Positions 1 through 7,954 of a stretch of 13,697 nucleotides of DNA are shown here, one piece after another. The translations under genes and the position numbers were made by a program. The notes beneath the pieces were generated by a model, which searched no databases, was not told where the DNA came from, and worked only from the letters and a program-made list of their open reading frames with translations. Positions within the stretch are counted from its first letter, which is position 1. Each line of letters opens with the position of its first letter. Source of the stretch: Syntrophomonas_B sp035447945 (GTDB lineage Bacteria; Bacillota; Syntrophomonadia; Syntrophomonadales; Syntrophomonadaceae); the NCBI GenBank assembly GCA_035447945.1, contig DAOTHZ010000056.1, forward strand, positions 1 through 13,697. The letters are read 5' to 3'.

Positions 1-137
1 TTGTCTTCTTTGAGACGACTTTTTTTCAGGTTGGTTTCCCGAAAGGACTCATGGTCAATGAGTCGGTCCAATACACTGGGGTCGGAAATACGTAGATTTT
101 CTAGAGCCTCCTCATTATAGGAAAACTTTGCTGCCAA
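1..137 (-). CDS. Unidentified protein, N-terminal part only (cut by window edge)
   Basis: The reading frame begins with a TTG start codon at 137-135 and stays open for 45 codons to the window edge. The start is supported by a strong AGGAGG ribosome binding site (145-150 on the plus strand, read in reverse) seven bases upstream. The visible N-terminus starts MAAKFSYNEEALENL and goes on to ISDPSVLDRLIDHESF. It is charged and probably helical, with no signal peptide or membrane segment. I do not recognise the family, and too little is present to assign a role. It is transcribed away from the ABC-F operon across a shared AT-rich intergenic region. That this is a real gene is well supported by the ribosome binding site and open frame; its function is unknown. 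Confidence 0.6.
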   Translation of the reverse strand, partial: MAAKFSYNEEALENLRISDPSVLDRLIDHESFRETNLKKSRLKED

Positions 138-181
138 GGTCACCCCTCCTAAAAATAATATTTAAAATATTGATAATTAAT

Positions 182-187
182 ATTATA
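182..187 (-). promoter_or_regulatory. Candidate -10 element for the leftward gene
   Basis: On the minus strand the sequence reads TATAAT, a perfect -10 hexamer, about 45 bases upstream of the TTG start and well placed relative to its ribosome binding site. No good -35 hexamer is visible 16-18 bases further upstream. In such AT-rich sequence a chance match is quite possible. Confidence 0.3.
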
Positions 188-388
188 ACGTAATAATTGC
201 ATTTCGCATATAATAAATATTTCTAATAAGGAAATTGCATAAAATAAGGACATTTTGGCAGTATTGCAGCAGAATTGGTTGGAAAAAGAATGTGAAATGT
301 GAAAAAATTGCTTCTGGAATTGGATACGATAATGCGTCAGAGATCAAAAAGGATTCGCTGCAATAAATATAAGCAGAAGAACATGACG

Positions 389-397
389 TGATATAAT
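389..397 (+). promoter_or_regulatory. Extended -10 promoter for the ABC-F operon
   Basis: TGATATAAT at 389-397 is a perfect extended -10 element (TG-N-TATAAT). Such elements often work without a good -35 box, and none is obvious here. Transcription would start near 404, leaving a leader of about 35 bases before the ATG at 441. This also argues against translation from the in-frame ATG at 408, which would be almost leaderless. Confidence 0.45.
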
Positions 398-440
398 TAA
401 ACATTGTATGAACCGGCTGTTAAATTTGCGTGGTGGAAAA

Positions 441-2384
441 ATGATCATATTACAAGCACAAAAAATTAATAAATCGTTTGCTGATCAGCATGTTCTGCGC
501 GATATCAGTCTAACGCTTCAAGTCCGGGAACGGGTTGGAATGGTGGGGGTCAACGGAGCCGGCAAAACCACTTTGCTGCAGTGTCTGGCGGGTTTGCTGC
601 TGCCGGACAGCGGCGAGATCAGTTATTCAGCAGATATGTCCATGGGTTATCTGCAGCAATTGGCGGATTATGAAGACGGAATAACCCTCTGGGATGCCAT
701 CATGGAGAGTTATGCTGAAGTTTTGCAGCTCAGAAGCAGGCTGACGGCGTTGGAGGAGCAGATTGCCCGGGGCGGTCCGGATCTTAACAAAGATCTTCAG
801 CGCTATGCCCGTTTGAGTGACGAATATGAAAGGGCAGACGGTTATGCCTGTGAGAATACTGCCCGGCGAATCCTCAGCGGACTGGGTTTCCCGCCGCACG
901 AATATGAGCAACAGGCGGATCGTCTGAGCGGCGGACAAAAAACTCGTTTTAATCTGGCCTGCCTACTGGCTAAATCACCCGATTTGCTGTTTCTGGATGA
1001 ACCGACCAATCATTTGGATATTGCCTCCGTCGAATGGCTGGAGGAATTCGTGAAAAACTATCCGGGAACGGTTCTGGTGGTCTCCCATGACCGCAGGTTT
1101 TTGGATAAAATTGCGACCCGCATCCTGGACTTGCGCGGAGGGAAAATTTCATCGTATGAGGGCAATTACAGTCAATATCTGGTCAAGCGTGCCGCCGATG
1201 ACTTGGCCTGGCAGCGGGCTTATGAAAAACAACAGGAACACATTCGTGAGACGGAAGCCTATATCCTTCGCTTCAAGGCGGGCATCAAATCCAAACAAGC
1301 CCGGGGCCGGCAGTCGCAACTGCAGCGTCTGGAGCGGATTGACCGTCCCCAGCAGGAAAAAAACCTGAGTTTACGAAAGTTCAATATAAATCAGGCCAGC
1401 GGACGTGATGTGCTGCGACTAAAAAGCGTCGCCAAATCATTCGATACCAACCAACTTTTCGAAAAACTGGATCTGAATATTTTCAAAGGGGAAAAAATTG
1501 CCCTGGTCGGACCCAACGGCTGTGGCAAAACCACTTTATTAAAGATCATCAGCGGTCGTTTGCCGGCTGATGCAGGGGAGGTTCGACTGGGCAGCCGGGT
1601 AGAGATCGGTTATTACGGGCAGGAATATGAAGAATTGGACTCTAACCATACGCTGCTGGAAGAGATCCTGGAGAATTTCGACATGGAGATCGAGCCAGCC
1701 CGAACCGCTCTGGGATCAATGCTGTTCAGCGAAGATGAGGTGTTCAAACAGGTCAAGAACCTGAGCGGGGGAGAAAAAGGTCGTTTGGGGCTGCTCAAAC
1801 TGATTCTTTCCGGGGCCAATTTTTTAATCCTGGACGAACCTACCAACCATCTCGACCTCGACAGTTGTGCCATTGTGGAAAAGATGCTGCAGGATTATGA
1901 GGGTACGGTTCTATTGGTATCTCATGATCGCTATTTCATTGATCAGGTGGCCGAGCGGATAATTACCTTCAACAACGGTGCACTTGAGTCCTATCCTGGC
2001 AACTACAGTTATTATCAGGAAAAATTGCTGGCACAAAACAAAGCGGATACCGAAGCCCGCCGGCAAGCTGCCAGGGAACGCAACCAACCAGCCATCGAAG
2101 CCCGGGAACATAGGAAAGAGCAACAGAGAATTCGGCGCCAAAGACAGCGCGCTCTGGAAGAGATTGAGCTGCGAATCGCCGAACTGGAAGAACAAAAAAG
2201 CCGGTTGGAAATCGAATTGTCTGATCCAGAGACGTATCGTGACGAGGAAAACGCCCGTAAGGTCAATGAGGCATATAAAGGGCTGGAAGAAGCGCTGCTT
2301 ACCGCTTACTGGAAATGGGAAGAAGTCAGCGCCATGCTGGAAGAAGAAATGAAGGGTGACAATGATGAATTATTTGCCCGTTAA
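441..2384 (+). CDS. ABC-F family ATP-binding protein (YdiF/Uup-like)
   Basis: This is a soluble protein of 647 residues with two ABC ATPase domains and no membrane domain. The ABC-F family binds the ribosomal E site and relieves stalled or antibiotic-blocked translation. Domain 1 has Walker A GVNGAGKTT at residues 36-44, signature LSGGQ at 162-166 and Walker B LLFLDEPTNHLD at 182-193. Domain 2 has Walker A GPNGCGKTT at 357-365, LSGGE at 441-445 and LILDEPTNHLD at 462-472. Between them is the charged helical linker (about 240-310) typical of ABC-F. The C-terminal 100 residues form a basic then acidic coiled coil, as in Uup and YdiF. I chose ATG 441, preceded by GGTGG, over the in-frame ATG at 408, which has no ribosome binding site. 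The last 23 bases overlap the next gene. The subfamily, and any resistance role, cannot be told by eye. Confidence 0.93.
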   Translation: MIILQAQKINKSFADQHVLRDISLTLQVRERVGMVGVNGAGKTTLLQCLAGLLLPDSGEISYSADMSMGYLQQLADYEDGITLWDAIMESYAEVLQLRSRLTALEEQIARGGPDLNKDLQRYARLSDEYERADGYACENTARRILSGLGFPPHEYEQQADRLSGGQKTRFNLACLLAKSPDLLFLDEPTNHLDIASVEWLEEFVKNYPGTVLVVSHDRRFLDKIATRILDLRGGKISSYEGNYSQYLVKRAADDLAWQRAYEKQQEHIRETEAYILRFKAGIKSKQARGRQSQLQRLERIDRPQQEKNLSLRKFNINQASGRDVLRLKSVAKSFDTNQLFEKLDLNIFKGEKIALVGPNGCGKTTLLKIISGRLPADAGEVRLGSRVEIGYYGQEYEELDSNHTLLEEILENFDMEIEPARTALGSMLFSEDEVFKQVKNLSGGEKGRLGLLKLILSGANFLILDEPTNHLDLDSCAIVEKMLQDYEGTVLLVSHDRYFIDQVAERIITFNNGALESYPGNYSYYQEKLLAQNKADTEARRQAARERNQPAIEAREHRKEQQRIRRQRQRALEEIELRIAELEEQKSRLEIELSDPETYRDEENARKVNEAYKGLEEALLTAYWKWEEVSAMLEEEMKGDNDELFAR

Positions 2385-4290
2385 CCGGCAGGATCTCACC
2401 AAGCGTGGCTGGGATGAATTGGATATTATCTTTGTCTCTGGCGACGCCTATGTCGATCATCCCGCCTGGGCAGCGGCGTTGCTGGGCCGATTTCTGGAAA
2501 AGCAGGGATTCAGGGTAGGGATTATTGCCCAGCCTGATTGGCAAAGTCTCGAGGATATCCGCAAGCTAGGCCAACCCCGTTTGTTTTTTGCAGTGTCTGC
2601 CGGCAATATGGACAGTATGGTCAGCCATTATACGGCGGATAAAAAAAGGCGTTCGGAAGATTTGTACTCACCCGGCGGACAGGCTGGGTTGCGTCCAGAT
2701 AGAACCAGCATCGTTTATACCAACCTGATCCGCCAGGCCTGGCCGAGCGTGCCGGTCGTGATCGGCGGGGTCGAACCCAGTTTGCGACGTTTGGCCCATT
2801 ATGATTATTGGAGCGACAAAGTACGGCGTTCCCTGCTGGCCGACAGCAAGGCCGACCTGCTGGTCTATGGCATGGGCGAATATCCGCTGCTGGAGATCGC
2901 CCGCCAGCTCAAATCCGGCAAGGAAATCCGTTATCTGACCAACCTGCGCAGTACTGTTTATATGAGCAAATCCATGCCGGAAGAGGCGCTGGCGCTGCCT
3001 GCCTACGAGAAAGTCAAGCAAGATCAGGTCGCTTTTGCCGCCGCAACCCGGCTGATTCATCAGGAATTAAATCCTTATTGCGCGCGCCCTTTGGCGCAGC
3101 AGCACGGGGAACGCTGGGTGGTAGTCAATCCTCCGGCATTGCCGCTCAGCACCGCCCAGATGGATGAAATTTATGGGTTGGAATTTACCCGCCGAGCTCA
3201 TCCGGTATACGAAGAGCAGGGAGGGATCCCGGCGCTGGAGCCGGTACAGTTCTCCGTCACTACCCATCGGGGTTGTTTCGGCGGTTGTGCGTTTTGTTCG
3301 CTGGGCTTGCATCAGGGTAAATTCATTCAAAACCGCAGTAAAGAATCGATCATCCATGAGGTCGAGGAGATCAGCCGTCACCCTGACTTTAAAGGCACCA
3401 TTCCGGATGTAGGAGCCGCTTCTGCCAACATGTTTGGCTTACATGGAAAAGATGAACAGCGCTGTCAAAGCTGCCGTAGGGAAAGTTGCCTCTACCCGAC
3501 GATTTGCAGGAACCTGCAGACCGATCACAGTCCTTCGGTCAAGCTTTGGAAGGAATTGCGCCGCAATCCGCGCATCAAGCATATGTTTGTGGCCTCGGGT
3601 GTCCGCTATGATTTAATCCTGAAAGACAGTACCGGTCAGTATTTAAAAGACCTTTGTAAATATCACGTCGGCGGGCAGTTGAAGATCGCCCCGGAACATG
3701 TGTCCGACCGGGTGCTGAAACTAATGCGCAAGCCTTCGCAGGCGGAATATAAAAAGTTTATCGAGAAGTTTCAAAAAGAAAACCAACAACTGGGCAAGGA
3801 ACAGTATCTGGTACCTTATTTCATTTCCGCCCATCCCGGCAGTCAACTCCATGATACGATTGAACTGGCCGAATTTGTCCGCGATAATTTGCAGTATTAC
3901 CCGGAACAGGTGCAAAATTTCACCCCTACGCCCATGACGGTTTCCACCTGTATGTATCATACCGGACTGGACCCGGTCAGCCAACAAAGCGTATACATTC
4001 CCCGGCAGATACGAGAGCGCAAATGGCAGCGAGCGCTATTGCAATACCGCGATTCCCGCAACCGCAGTCTGGTCAGGGAAGCCCTGCAAAGCTGCGGTCG
4101 GGAAGACTTGCTCAACTCTTCGCCACAAGGATTGCTGGCCCGGGCAGCGAAACCTGCAGTCAAACCAAATGAGCGCCCCAAAAGGCTGGCTACAGGGAAA
4201 AAAAACCAAACAGCAAAGGAGTCAGGCAATGCAAGCAGAAAAAATCGAAAAAGCCATTCTGGTCGGCGCCGATCTGGGGCGCAAAGCTGA
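2362..4290 (+). CDS. ygiQ: YgiQ-family radical SAM protein
   Basis: The protein has about 642 residues and matches the YgiQ (UPF0313) family of radical SAM proteins, whose reaction is not established. The N-terminal third (to about residue 190) is cobalamin-binding-like and includes IGGVEPSLRRLAHYDYW. The radical SAM core carries the CxxxCxxC cluster motif at residues 305-312 (HRGCFGGCAFCSLG), which binds a 4Fe-4S cluster and S-adenosylmethionine. A family-typical second cysteine group (CQSCRRESCLYPTIC) follows at about 368-382. The last 40 residues are a basic, probably disordered tail. The start is one of two adjacent ATG codons (2362 or 2365) behind AAGGG; a GTG at 2356 is less likely. It overlaps the ABC-F gene by 23 bases and hflX by 62 bases, so the three are probably translationally coupled. 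Confidence 0.92.
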   Translation: MMNYLPVNRQDLTKRGWDELDIIFVSGDAYVDHPAWAAALLGRFLEKQGFRVGIIAQPDWQSLEDIRKLGQPRLFFAVSAGNMDSMVSHYTADKKRRSEDLYSPGGQAGLRPDRTSIVYTNLIRQAWPSVPVVIGGVEPSLRRLAHYDYWSDKVRRSLLADSKADLLVYGMGEYPLLEIARQLKSGKEIRYLTNLRSTVYMSKSMPEEALALPAYEKVKQDQVAFAAATRLIHQELNPYCARPLAQQHGERWVVVNPPALPLSTAQMDEIYGLEFTRRAHPVYEEQGGIPALEPVQFSVTTHRGCFGGCAFCSLGLHQGKFIQNRSKESIIHEVEEISRHPDFKGTIPDVGAASANMFGLHGKDEQRCQSCRRESCLYPTICRNLQTDHSPSVKLWKELRRNPRIKHMFVASGVRYDLILKDSTGQYLKDLCKYHVGGQLKIAPEHVSDRVLKLMRKPSQAEYKKFIEKFQKENQQLGKEQYLVPYFISAHPGSQLHDTIELAEFVRDNLQYYPEQVQNFTPTPMTVSTCMYHTGLDPVSQQSVYIPRQIRERKWQRALLQYRDSRNRSLVREALQSCGREDLLNSSPQGLLARAAKPAVKPNERPKRLATGKKNQTAKESGNASRKNRKSHSGRRRSGAQS

Positions 4291-5317
4291 GGTCAGTTTT
4301 CTGGATTCTTTGGAAGAGCTAAAAGGCTTGACCGAAGCTGCCGGGGGAGAAGTAATCGCCACTCTGGTACAGGCCCGGGAGCGGATCCACAATACCACTT
4401 ATATTGGCAGCGGCAAATTACAGGAGTTGAAACATTTGGCGTCTGAACTGGGACCCGATCTGATTATTTTTGATCAAGAACTGTCGCCGGTGCAACTGCG
4501 CAATCTGGAAGAAGAACTGGACTGCAAGGTGATCGATCGTACCATGCTGATCCTGGACATTTTCAGCCAGCGAGCTCGTTCCAACGAAGGCAAGCTGCAG
4601 GTCGAACTGGCTCTCCTGCAGTATCGTTTGCCGCGCCTGACCGGCAAGGGGGCAGCCATGAGCCGCCTCGGTGCAGGAATTGGCACCCGCGGTGCCGGGG
4701 AACAAAAACTGGAACTGGATCGGCGCTATATCCGCCGACGTATTCAGGAGGTCAAAAAGAAACTGGAAAAAGCCAAAAGCACTCGCAACTTGCAGCGCAA
4801 ACAGCGTCAGCGCACAGGCATGAAGATCGTATCCCTGGTAGGCTACACCAACGCGGGCAAGTCTACGTTGTTTAATACCATTTGCCAGTCGTCGCATCGC
4901 AGCGGAGCTGCGCAGGTGGAAGCTGACGACAGATTGTTTCAAACCTTGGATACTACGATTCGCAAAGTCTATCTGCCGTCCCGCCGGGAAATTTTGCTGA
5001 CTGATACGGTGGGGTTTATACAGCAACTGCCGCATCACTTGATGGCTGCCTTCCGTTCCACGCTGGAAGAGGCGGTGGATGCAGATCTGCTGTTGCATGT
5101 CGTGGATATGGCCGATCCTCAGGTTCTTGACAAAATGGTCGTAGTTGAAGAGGTTCTGAAAGACCTGGGAGCAGATCCGGAACGGGTTCTGACGGTCTTT
5201 AACAAATCCGATCGGTTGGATGATCCCCCCCTGCCCGGCGGTCTGGCTGTTTCTGCCCTGACCGGACAGGGGATTGGGGCCTTGTTGGATGAAATAGAAA
5301 AGCTGTTTACGCAATGA
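4229..5317 (+). CDS. hflX: GTPase HflX
   Basis: HflX is a ribosome-associated GTPase that splits stalled or idle 70S ribosomes during heat or antibiotic stress. The 362-residue product has the HflX N-terminal domain (residues 1-150, including HNTTYIGSGKLQEL), the glycine-rich segment RGAGEQKLELDRR (154-166), a coiled-coil linker, and a GTPase domain. The GTPase motifs are G1 GYTNAGKST (205-213), G3 DTVGF (259-263), G4 NKSD (325-328) and G5 SALTG (342-346). The start is ATG 4229, with AAGGAG seven bases upstream; an in-frame ATG at 4169 lacks such a site. The gene begins inside the 3' end of ygiQ. The protein stops about 16 residues after G5, so it lacks the extra C-terminal domain of the roughly 420-residue E. 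coli and Bacillus forms. Confidence 0.95.
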   Translation: MQAEKIEKAILVGADLGRKAEVSFLDSLEELKGLTEAAGGEVIATLVQARERIHNTTYIGSGKLQELKHLASELGPDLIIFDQELSPVQLRNLEEELDCKVIDRTMLILDIFSQRARSNEGKLQVELALLQYRLPRLTGKGAAMSRLGAGIGTRGAGEQKLELDRRYIRRRIQEVKKKLEKAKSTRNLQRKQRQRTGMKIVSLVGYTNAGKSTLFNTICQSSHRSGAAQVEADDRLFQTLDTTIRKVYLPSRREILLTDTVGFIQQLPHHLMAAFRSTLEEAVDADLLLHVVDMADPQVLDKMVVVEEVLKDLGADPERVLTVFNKSDRLDDPPLPGGLAVSALTGQGIGALLDEIEKLFTQ

Positions 5318-5321
5318 TCTG

Positions 5322-5729
5322 CTAACCTATGAGGCGACGGTGTTCAACCATCACACAGCAATCCTCTACCAAATCAGCACCAGCCTCCCTGACCCGGCCT
5401 TTGTCTCCCGGGCAGGTCAGGCCCAACTGCAGCCAAACCGCCTTGGGGTTGATTCTTAACGCTTCCTCAACCACGGCATCAACTTCTTCCTGCCGGCGAA
5501 AAACGTCCACCAAATCAACCGCAAAAGGAATGGAAGCCATATCCGGATAGGCTTTCTCGCCCAACACTTCAGACAGAGCCGGGTTAACCGGCACGATCTT
5601 ATAGCCGTTTTCTTTTAAATACTTGCCAATGCGATGACTGGCCCGCTGTGGATTGTCCGACAGGCCAACGATTGCTACTGTTTTGCAGTCGTTCAATACT
5701 TTGCGTTTTACTTCATCTGATCCTGCCAT
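5322..5729 (-). CDS. CoA-binding domain protein (YccU-like)
   Basis: This 135-residue protein is a single Rossmann fold of the CoA-binding family (PF13380, E. coli YccU type). The fingerprint is near the N-terminus: TVAIVGLSDNPQRASHRIGKYL, residues about 17-38, followed by GYKIVPVNP, with the later AVWLQLG strand typical of the family. Members bind coenzyme A or a related nucleotide; the biological role is not settled. The length is normal. ATG 5729 is supported by AAGGAGG eight bases upstream. It converges on hflX with only four bases between the two stop codons and no visible terminator, so read-through or overlapping 3' ends are likely. It is divergent from the LCP gene. Confidence 0.88.
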   Translation of the reverse strand: MAGSDEVKRKVLNDCKTVAIVGLSDNPQRASHRIGKYLKENGYKIVPVNPALSEVLGEKAYPDMASIPFAVDLVDVFRRQEEVDAVVEEALRINPKAVWLQLGLTCPGDKGRVREAGADLVEDCCVMVEHRRLIG

Positions 5730-5821
5730 GGGTATAACCTCCTTAGAATATGATGGTACATCAACCTGAGATTACTCCTAATCATATCCTCTTTTTGCCC
5801 GGGAATGAAGTGAAAAATACA

Positions 5822-5850
5822 TGGACGGCTGAGGAGCCTGGGAGTAGAAT
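5822..5850 (+). promoter_or_regulatory. Candidate promoter of the LCP gene
   Basis: TGGACG (5822-5827) and TAGAAT (5845-5850) are separated by 17 bases, giving four and five matches to the sigma-A hexamers. The spacer contains a small inverted repeat, GGCT-GAGG-AGCC (5827-5838), which could be an operator half-site pair or chance. The predicted transcript would start near 5857, about 50 bases before the ATG. Confidence 0.35.
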
Positions 5851-5907
5851 AAATATGATCATTAATAACCGATTGAAAATATTTTCATATAAGAGAGGTT
5901 TTTTCCA

Positions 5908-7134
5908 ATGTCATGGAGCAACAATCCAAAAAGAACATACCTCGTATTGGCAGCAGTATTTCTGCTGACTTTTGCCATCGGCAGTTGGGCAGGAGGCCCA
6001 ATCAAAAAGATGTTTTCCGATTCAATATTTGAACTGAGTGCAAAAGGCAAACCCATCAATATGTTGTTCATGGGCATCGATGATCGAGAAAACAAAAGCA
6101 ATACCCGCAGCGATACCATGATTGTGGTCAGCATTGATCCCAAGGAAAAGAAAATGGTCATGGTCTCCATCCCGCGCGATACCCGGGTTAAGGATGCGCT
6201 GGGACGCAGTGACAGAATCAACAGCATCAACTACACCAAGGGGCCCGAGGCTGCCTGCAAGGTCGTCAGTGATCTGATGGGGGTTCCGGTCAATTATTAT
6301 GTCATTACAAATTTCGCCGGGTTTGGTAAAATCGTTGACATCCTGGGCGGGGTCGACCTGGATGTGGAAACCGATATGTACCATTGGGACGTCAGTTATA
6401 TTATCGACCTGAAAAAGGGTTACCAGCATCTCAATGGTGATCAGGCGCTGCAATATGTGCGCTACCGGGGCGGTCCGACCGCTGACATCGGCCGGACCCA
6501 GAGGCAACAAAAATTTATCAAAGCCCTGGCCAAGCAAATGTTTCAAGCCAAGACCGTGCTGAGGCTGCCGGAACTGGTGCCCGAGATTTCTAAAAACGTT
6601 AAAACCAATATTCCTGTCAGCGATATGCCCTATCTGGCTAAACTAGCTCAAAGCATCGACACCTCGACGATCAATGGCCAGACCTTGCCCGGTTATCCCT
6701 ACACCGATCCGGGCAACGGAGCAAGTTACTGGGAACCTGACCGGGCCAAGGCCAAAACAATTCTTGCTGCCTTGAGGGAAGGCAAGAGTTTTGATGTAGT
6801 GGGCGATCCTCCCTCCTGGATCAACAAGTCTCCTGAGAAATATGAACCCCAGGAACTGCCCAGTGCAGATATTTTGCAGGAACAAGATGAATTGTCGACA
6901 ATTGATCCAGAAGCAGCAACTGCAAACGAGCCTGGCCAAGGAGATCGTAATCCCGAAGGCAATGGGAAAGTCGGTGAAGGAGAAGAACTGGTAACTACAG
7001 GGAATAATATTGAAGAACCGGAAACAGATAAAGGTGAGAAAAATCCTGGGATAGAAGAACTGCCGGCTGATACAACGGATACGCCCTCCCCGGCAGATCA
7101 AAGCCCAACCGGCGAACCATCAGAGCAGAATTAA
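5908..7134 (+). CDS. LytR-CpsA-Psr (LCP) family cell-wall glycopolymer ligase
   Basis: LCP proteins move undecaprenyl-linked glycopolymers onto peptidoglycan at the outer face of the membrane. The 408-residue product has a short basic N-terminus and one membrane helix (about 10-30), then the LCP domain (about 50-215). Catalytic and lipid-phosphate-binding residues are in place: RSDTM (67-71), IPRDTRV (88-94) and the DIGRTQRQQKF stretch (193-203) with its conserved D and arginines. From about residue 315 to the end the chain is low in complexity and rich in E, P, G, T and D. This looks like a disordered extracytoplasmic tail. ATG 5908 has GAGAGG nine bases upstream. The gene stands alone and ends at a strong hairpin. 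The exact glycopolymer substrate cannot be inferred. Confidence 0.92.
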   Translation: MSWSNNPKRTYLVLAAVFLLTFAIGSWAGGPIKKMFSDSIFELSAKGKPINMLFMGIDDRENKSNTRSDTMIVVSIDPKEKKMVMVSIPRDTRVKDALGRSDRINSINYTKGPEAACKVVSDLMGVPVNYYVITNFAGFGKIVDILGGVDLDVETDMYHWDVSYIIDLKKGYQHLNGDQALQYVRYRGGPTADIGRTQRQQKFIKALAKQMFQAKTVLRLPELVPEISKNVKTNIPVSDMPYLAKLAQSIDTSTINGQTLPGYPYTDPGNGASYWEPDRAKAKTILAALREGKSFDVVGDPPSWINKSPEKYEPQELPSADILQEQDELSTIDPEAATANEPGQGDRNPEGNGKVGEGEELVTTGNNIEEPETDKGEKNPGIEELPADTTDTPSPADQSPTGEPSEQN

Positions 7135-7144
7135 CAACCGATTT

Positions 7145-7189
7145 AAAAAAAGATTCCATACCAACGCAGGTTGATAAGGAATCTTTTTT
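7145..7189. terminator. Bidirectional rho-independent terminator
   Basis: GATTCC (7152-7157) pairs with GGAATC (7178-7183). The flanking A run (7146-7151) pairs with the T run (7184-7189), giving a 12-pair stem. Inside the loop CAAC/GTTG (7162-7165 with 7170-7173) can form a second small stem. A tracts on one side and T tracts on the other let it stop both the LCP gene from the left and the flavin-reductase-like gene from the right. Confidence 0.85.
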
Positions 7190-7206
7190 GTATTTGGGTT
7201 AAAATT

Positions 7207-7713
7207 TTATTCCGGCTTGTAGCAGGCTACAATTTCCCCGAAATACATCACATGAAAATCACCATTGGCATAGCATCTGTTTTTATATTCATCGGCCATA
7301 TTTTCCGGCTGCATTTCCTGCTTGTAAATAATCTTGCATTCATAGGCCAGACCACATTCGCTGATGATTGGACTGTCAATCAAATGGGCCTTTTTGGCGG
7401 TCAGCTGGCTTTCCTGGAATTTATCAATGTCCCGTCCGGACTTGGTTCCGGCCACGGCCAAATCCTTTTTAAGTTCACCTGTCGCAGGGATACTGACCGT
7501 AAAATCAACTGCTTTTTCCATCAGTTCATAAGTATAACGGGAATAGCGCACCATCACCATCATAATCGGCTTTTGCCAGATGTGACCGATTGAGCCCCAG
7601 CCGATCGTCATGGTATTGAGTTGGTCACCCGCCTTGACGGTTAAAAAAGCACCTCGGGGCAGTTGGGTCAGAAACTGGGCGGCAGATTGATCATAAGGAA
7701 TATCAATAGACAT
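7207..7713 (-). CDS. Flavin reductase-like, FMN-binding domain protein
   Basis: The 168-residue product resembles the flavin reductase / FMN-binding split-barrel family (PF01613). The typical pattern is seen: an N-terminal segment RGAFLTVK, then NTMTIGWGSIGHIWQKPIM (about residues 33-51), RYSRYTYELM and FTVSIP (about 70-76). Family members bind FMN and either reduce free flavin with NAD(P)H or act as flavoredoxin-like electron carriers, usually in anaerobes. ATG 7713 is supported by AAAGGAGA seven bases upstream. It is a single-gene unit bounded by the shared terminator. An inverted repeat lies just upstream of its ribosome binding site. The physiological electron partner cannot be told. Confidence 0.87.
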   Translation of the reverse strand: MSIDIPYDQSAAQFLTQLPRGAFLTVKAGDQLNTMTIGWGSIGHIWQKPIMMVMVRYSRYTYELMEKAVDFTVSIPATGELKKDLAVAGTKSGRDIDKFQESQLTAKKAHLIDSPIISECGLAYECKIIYKQEMQPENMADEYKNRCYANGDFHVMYFGEIVACYKPE

Positions 7714-7736
7714 AAAGAAATCTCCTTTCGAATCGC

Positions 7737-7753
7737 TGGTTGATTTACAACCA
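7737..7753. repeat. Perfect inverted repeat in the flavin-reductase upstream region
   Basis: TGGTTG (7737-7742) and CAACCA (7748-7753) form a perfect six-base inverted repeat around ATTTA. It lies 24-40 bases upstream of the minus-strand ATG, between a weak TATATT -10-like sequence and the ribosome binding site. That is the expected place for a repressor site or a small leader hairpin. No regulator family could be assigned. Confidence 0.4.
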
Positions 7754-7864
7754 ATATATGCTAAATTTCCGTGAGAGGAACTTATAAAAAGTATATAACA
7801 AAAGCAATGTTTTTATCATTATTTCATAAGCAAGCCGTTATAGAATGGCAGGGATTGTCCTACA

Positions 7865-7893
7865 TTGACGAATTTACTTTGCCCCTCTATAAT
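7865..7893 (+). promoter_or_regulatory. Sigma-A promoter of the tRNA-Leu gene
   Basis: TTGACG (7865-7870) and TATAAT (7888-7893) are separated by exactly 17 bases: five of six and six of six matches to consensus with the ideal spacing. Transcription should start near 7900, about 55 bases before the mature tRNA 5' end. Strong promoters of this kind are usual for stable RNA genes. Confidence 0.8.
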
Positions 7894-7954
7894 GATAGAG
7901 TGCGTTGGTTGGCATTAAAAAACACTCTTTGCGAATCAACCTCATATACAATTG

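Larger units (their letters stand above)
138..440. other. AT-rich divergent intergenic region
   Basis: These roughly 300 bases separate two divergently transcribed genes and contain no convincing gene. A reverse-strand open frame at 183-404 has no ribosome binding site and an unlikely composition. The only signals seen are promoter-like elements for each side, listed separately. No riboswitch-like or terminator-like structure was recognised. Confidence 0.6.

Noticed and set aside
183..404. Reverse-strand open frame of 73 codons in the left intergenic region
   Set aside because: No ribosome binding site, composition typical of AT-rich non-coding DNA, and it overlaps the extended -10 element on the other strand.
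2668..3060. Antisense and alternate-frame open frames over ygiQ
   Set aside because: All lie within a clear radical SAM coding frame and have glutamine- and arginine-rich shadow composition.
4418..5314. 298-codon open frame antisense to hflX
   Set aside because: It lies wholly inside hflX, whose GTPase motifs are unmistakable, and its translation has no recognisable domain. Long antisense frames are common over genes of this base composition.
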